From the NCBI RefSeq assembly GCF_002804245.1, contig NZ_CP024968.1, positions 1 to 64,000 on the forward strand: DNA of 64,000 bases, written 5' to 3'. This stretch comes from Mesoplasma coleopterae (GTDB taxonomy: Bacteria > Bacillota_I > Bacilli_A > Mycoplasmatales > Mycoplasmataceae). This document shows positions 63,194 through 64,000 of the stretch, piece after piece. The translations under genes and the position numbers were made by a program. Numbering within the stretch: the stretch's first letter is position 1; every line of letters starts with the position of its first letter. The notes under the pieces are model-generated. The model did not search any database. It was not told the origin of the DNA and saw only the letters and a list, made by a program, of their open reading frames with translations.

Positions 63194-64000
63194 ATGAAAG
63201 TTATTGTTTTAGGTACTAATCATGCAGGTACAACTGCTGTTAGAACATTAAAAAGACTTAACCCAGAAATCGAAGTTACTACGTATGATAGAAATGATGT
63301 TATTTCATTTTTAGGATGTGGAATTGCATTATGGGTTAAAGGTGAAGTTAAAGATCCTAATGGATTATTTTATGCAACACCAGAAATTTTAGAATCAGAA
63401 GGAATCAATGTAAAAATGAAACACGAATGAGTTTCAATTGATGCTGACAAAAAAACTGTTTTAATTAAAAATTTAGAAACAGGTGAAACATTTGAAGATA
63501 ACTACGATAAAGTAATCGTAGCAACAGGTACATGACCTTTATTACCACCAATCCCAGGATTAGACTTAAAAGGTGTACAAATTTGTAAAAACTATGACCA
63601 TGCTAAAAAAATACAACAAGCAAATTTAGATGATTCAATCAAAAAAGTTACTGTTGTAGGAGCTGGATATATTGGAGTTGAATTAGTTGATGCATTTGTA
63701 GCACATGGTAAAGAAGTTACATTAGTAGATTTTGCTGACAGAATTATGCCAGTTTACTATGATGCTGAATTTACAAAACATGTTGAAGACAGAATGGAAA
63801 AAGCAGGAGTTAAATTAGCTTTAGGACAAGGTGTTAAAGAATTCAAAGGTGTTGATGGAAAAGTTACTCATGTTGTAACTGACAAAGAAGAAATCGCAAC
63901 TGATTATGTAATATTCTCAGTTGGAGTAGTTGCTCAAACTAAACAATTAGAAGGTGTTGTTGATTTAAATGACAGAAAAGCAATTTTAACAAATGAATAC
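63194..64000 (+). CDS. nox: NADH oxidase (partial, runs off right edge)
   Basis: The first 269 residues of a water-forming NADH oxidase of the FAD/NAD-linked pyridine nucleotide-disulfide family. It has the FAD-binding start VIVLGTNHAGTTAVRTL, the redox-active cysteine C42-type motif SFLGCGIALW, and the NAD-binding VTVVGAGYIGVELVDAF. In mollicutes this enzyme regenerates NAD+ during glycolysis and removes oxygen. RBS AAGAGGAG. The 3' part lies beyond the window. Confidence 0.95.

Overview
The window comes from a very AT-rich mollicute that reads TGA as tryptophan: almost every long gene (dnaA, dnaN, gyrB, gyrA, lysS, metS, PTS and ABC genes) carries in-frame TGA codons at Trp positions. The gene set (dnaA-dnaN at base 1, PTS sugar uptake, NADH oxidase, many lipoproteins) and especially the 2'-deoxyguanosine-type riboswitches point to Mesoplasma florum or a close Entomoplasmataceae relative. 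I have no database access, so the species is an inference.

Layout. 1-5.1 kb is the origin region: dnaA, a short spacer with DnaA-box-like sites, dnaN, a divergent MreB-like gene on the minus strand, RNase M5 and ksgA. 5.1-9.3 kb holds a GH85-like surface glycosidase broken by one frameshift, then an ABC-2 type transporter. 9.5-13.9 kb is gyrB-gyrA. 14-15.1 kb is a decayed membrane gene, probably a PAP2 phosphatase. 15.3-22.6 kb is a beta-glucoside module (RpiR regulator, PTS IIABC, broken ROK kinase, two GH1 enzymes), followed by an IS3-type element. On the minus strand 23.8-29.9 kb are mnmE, a YfcC-type antiporter, an amino-acid permease and serS. On the plus strand follow Hsp33 and an ABC ATPase with a long charged N-terminus.

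32.7-49.7 kb is the accessory region of most interest. It contains two paralogous solute-binding lipoproteins, two paralogous metallo-beta-lactamase-fold lipoproteins, an endonuclease I-family lipoprotein, several small modular lipoproteins, and a complete ABC importer whose ATPase has an insertion of about 430 residues. Six copies of one purine-riboswitch variant are spread through it; five have the C-rich J2/3 strand of the 2'-deoxyguanosine class and sit upstream of intact lipoprotein or transporter genes, and the sixth, at the 3' end of the ABC operon, is divergent. I infer a deoxyguanosine-sensing regulon for breaking down external DNA and importing the products.

49.8-52.6 kb carries a DUF1904-like gene, dus and lysS; then nagB on the minus strand. 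53.5-58.3 kb repeats the RpiR-PTS-GH1 module. 58.4-60.6 kb is a canonical guanine-type riboswitch with hpt and a purine permease. A minus-strand TPP riboswitch controls a ThiT-like transporter gene, followed by metS and the 5' part of an NADH oxidase gene that runs off the right edge. Purine salvage at 58-60 kb and the deoxyguanosine regulon at 36-50 kb look like two arms of the same need: these organisms cannot make purines de novo. No tRNA, rRNA or CRISPR array was seen.
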